Shown one piece after another: positions 61,893-64,000 of a stretch of 64,000 bases of DNA. The DNA comes from Cymbidium sinense (taxonomy: Eukaryota > Streptophyta > Magnoliopsida > Asparagales > Orchidaceae), in the NCBI GenBank assembly GCA_021442155.1, contig CM038216.1, forward strand, positions 90,941,666-91,005,665, in the 5' to 3' direction. Position numbers and translations under genes: made by a program. The first letter of the stretch is position 1. Every line of letters starts with the position of its first letter. A model generated the notes under the pieces. That model saw nothing but the letters and a program-made list of their open reading frames with translations. It ran no database searches and was not told the origin of the DNA.

Positions 61893-62379
61893 TTTTTTTA
61901 ATAGAGAACAAATTTAGATTCAACATTTCTGCTTTATGATTTCATCAACAAAGAAGCACCCCAAGTTTTCTAAGATAAAGTGACAATATAGATAATAAAT
62001 GAGCACCCATAGAGTAAATCAAAAACCCTAGATAAGTAGAACTATTCCTACTATAAAGATAAAGTCCATATGCAGCAGATCGGATCAAATGTTCTTCAGT
62101 TTCTCTAGCTCCCATCAGAACCACTCCCACCTCTCGAGCAGCGAGATCCACCATCATATCCCTGATCTCTCCCATCGCCACCACCATGACTATAACCTAC
62201 GTCACTCTTCCCACCTCGATAACCACCATTGCTCTGACCACCACCTCTATATCCCCCAACACCTCTAGACCCCCCTCCACGTCTACGATGATCGTCACCT
62301 CCACCATCGCCTCCACTGCAAGATTTAGACTGAGCCTAATTGATGGTGATGTTCTCACCATCAAGGTTCTACACATTCT
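61893..62379 (-). pseudogene. GR-RBP last-exon fragment, copy 11
   Basis: The minus strand has NLDGENITIN, TAG at the Glu codon, AQSKSCSGGDGGGDD, GVGGYRGGGQSNGGYRGG, YSHGGGDGRDQGYDGGS and a C-terminus SGSDGS-stop-RN before TGA, where the Trp codon of NWRN has become TAG. The frame is otherwise continuous from end to end. The 3' UTR ends CTCTATTAAAAAAA against the array. Confidence 0.88.
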
Positions 62380-63561
62380 TAGGGTTTAGGGTAAGTTTAG
62401 GGTTTAGGATTTTGAGTTAGTTTAGGTATTAAGGTTTGGGGTTTAGGATTTGGGTCAGTTTAAGGTTTGGGTTTAAGGTTTCAAATTGGGTTTTAGGGTT
62501 TAGGGTTTAGGATTTAGGGTTTAGGGTTTAGGGTTTAGGGTTTAGGGTTTTAGGATTTTGGGTTTAGTGTTTTCGATTATAGGTTTTTGGTTGTAGGTTT
62601 AGAGTTTAGGATTTAGTGTTTAGAGTTTTTTTTTAAAACTAAGTAAACCGGTAGGTTTAAGTTTATTTAGTTTACTATTTCTTTATTTGAGTTTTTTTTA
62701 TTTTTTATTTTTATTTACTTTTGATTTTTTATTTTTATTTAGTTTATTTTGTTTATTTTAAGTTTATTTATTTTAGTTTTAGTTTTTTATTTTAGTTTAT
62801 TTTTTAGATTTAGGCTAATTTTTTAGTTGAGTTTTATTTTAATTTTATTTTTTAGGTTTAGGTTTTATTTTTTATTTTTAGGTTTAAGTTTAGGTTTTTA
62901 TTTTATTTTTTTATGTTTAGGTTTTAGGTTTTTATTTTAGGTTTATTTTTAAGTTTTATTTTTTAGTTTATGATTAGGTTTATTTTTAGATTATTTTATT
63001 TTATTTAGTTTAGGTTTAGGTTTAGGGTTAGATTTAGTTTATTTTAGGTTTTTATTATTTTAGTTTAGGTTTATTTTATTTTGTTTATTTTTTTATTTTA
63101 ATTTAATGTTTTTTTAGTTTAGGGTTTAGGTTTTTTTATTTATTTTAGGTTTTATTTTAGTTTATTTTTTTAGGTTTAGGTTTTATTTAGTTGTTATTTT
63201 ATTTTATTTTAGGTTTATTTTATATTTTAGGTTTAATTTAATTTTATTTATTTTTTTCATTTTTTAGTTTAGTTTAGGTTTTATTTATTTTATTTTTAGT
63301 TTATTTTTATTTTTTATTTTCTTTTTTATGTTTAGGTTTAGGTTTAGGTTTTAGTTTATGTTTTCATTTTATTTTATTGCTTTATTTTATTATGGTTTAG
63401 GTTTATTTATTTATTTATTTTTAGGTTTTATTTACCTTAGATTTAGGTTTTTAGCTTTTTAAAGTTTAGGGTTAGTTTAGGGTTTAGGGTTTAAGGTTTA
63501 GGTTTTAGGTTTAGGGTTTAAGTTTTAGTTTAGGGTTTAGGGCTTGAAATTTTTTTATTTT
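62380..63561 (+). repeat. Telomere-like array
   Basis: TTTAGGG variants with about six nearly perfect units near 62518-62560, a boundary at about 62635 (AACTAAGTAAACCGGTAGG), a T-rich section, and TTTAGGG variants near 63470-63540. Confidence 0.88.
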
Positions 63562-64000
63562 TATTACAGAACAAATTCAGATTCAACATTTCTTCTTTTG
63601 ATTTCATCAACCAAGTAGCACCCCAAGCTTTATAAGACACAAGTGATGACATAGATAAAAAATGAGCACCCATAGATCAAATAAAAACCCTAGATAAGTA
63701 AAATCATCTCTTATTAAGACATAGTTCCATAAGCAGATCGATTGGTCGTTCTTCGTTCCCTAGTTCTTTAACCACCCTACCTTCAGTAGTGGGATCCGCC
63801 AACATATCCCCAATCTTTACCTTTGCCACCACCATAATTGTAATCTCTATCGCTCCTCCTGTCTCCATAACTACCACTGCTCCGACCACCACCTCCATAT
63901 CCACTAGCATCTCCAGAGCCCCCACCACAACTGTGATAACCTCCACCTCGCTTTCTAGCATCTAGAGCCTTAATATGATGTTCCCATTCTCATCTTTAGG
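63562..64000 (-). pseudogene. GR-RBP last-exon fragment, copy 12
   Basis: The minus strand shows RGGGYHSCGGGSGDASGYGG, GGRSSGSYGD, DYNYGGGKGKDWGYVGGS, then a stop. The DGRNIT start is reduced to traces near 63980, and the C-terminus is worn by deletions. The 3' UTR is complete and ends in TGTAATAAAAATAAAAAAAT. The copy runs to the window end. Confidence 0.83.

Noticed and set aside
1..64000. tRNA, rRNA or CRISPR-like arrays
   Set aside because: No tRNA box pattern, rRNA core sequence or spacer-repeat pattern was seen; the repeats present are telomere-like or satellite DNA.

Overview
This looks like plant nuclear DNA from a heterochromatic, gene-poor region. It is AT-rich. It carries long arrays of variants of the plant telomere repeat TTTAGGG, decayed Ty3/gypsy retrotransposons of the Tat lineage, and many fragments of a plant glycine-rich RNA-binding protein (GR-RBP) gene. 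I find no intact protein-coding gene and no RNA gene. The species cannot be named from the sequence alone. || Layout: (1) 1-1320, a block rich in TTGACC/GGTCAA words (T-block), then 1321-4306, telomere-like arrays with GR-RBP copy 1. (2) 4307-11600, a segment inverted relative to about 25.3-32 kb: inverted T-block, AT-rich noncoding DNA and an inverted Tat protease-region remnant. (3) 11600-15265, remnant Tat integrase, post-pol repeats, AT-rich satellite and a short conserved bridge. (4) 15266-23167, telomere-like arrays with GR-RBP copies 2-4. (5) 23168-32400, Tat gag and protease remnants, AT-rich DNA and a second T-block. (6) 32400-38954, arrays with GR-RBP copies 5-7. (7) 38955-45645, the best-preserved Tat pol, then post-pol repeats, satellite and bridge. 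(8) 45646-51161, arrays with GR-RBP copies 8-10. (9) 51162-58700, gag, third T-block, protease, RT and integrase remnants. (10) 58700-61605, post-pol, satellite and bridge. (11) 61606-64000, arrays with GR-RBP copies 11 and 12. || The main observation is a composite satellite. A roughly 0.9-1.8 kb unit starts with a recognisable boundary motif (AAATTAAGTAAACCGG), runs through TTTTATTTTAGG-type DNA into TTTAGGG repeats, and in many units contains about 0.47 kb from the last exon and 3' UTR of a GR-RBP gene, always on the minus strand and always with TTTAGGG on the plus strand. Twelve GR-RBP copies are present. The order integrase end, post-pol repeats, AT-rich satellite, bridge, telomere-like/GR-RBP array is kept in three places. 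That suggests the array grew as part of the 3' region of a Tat element and was amplified with it. || Functionally nothing here appears to make protein. The interest lies in repeat evolution: capture of a gene end, telomere-like repeat expansion, retrotransposon 3' UTR satellites, a nearly identical 4.3 kb direct duplication and a 7 kb inverted segment. Coordinates of repeat edges are approximate, usually to within tens of bases, because they were found by eye.
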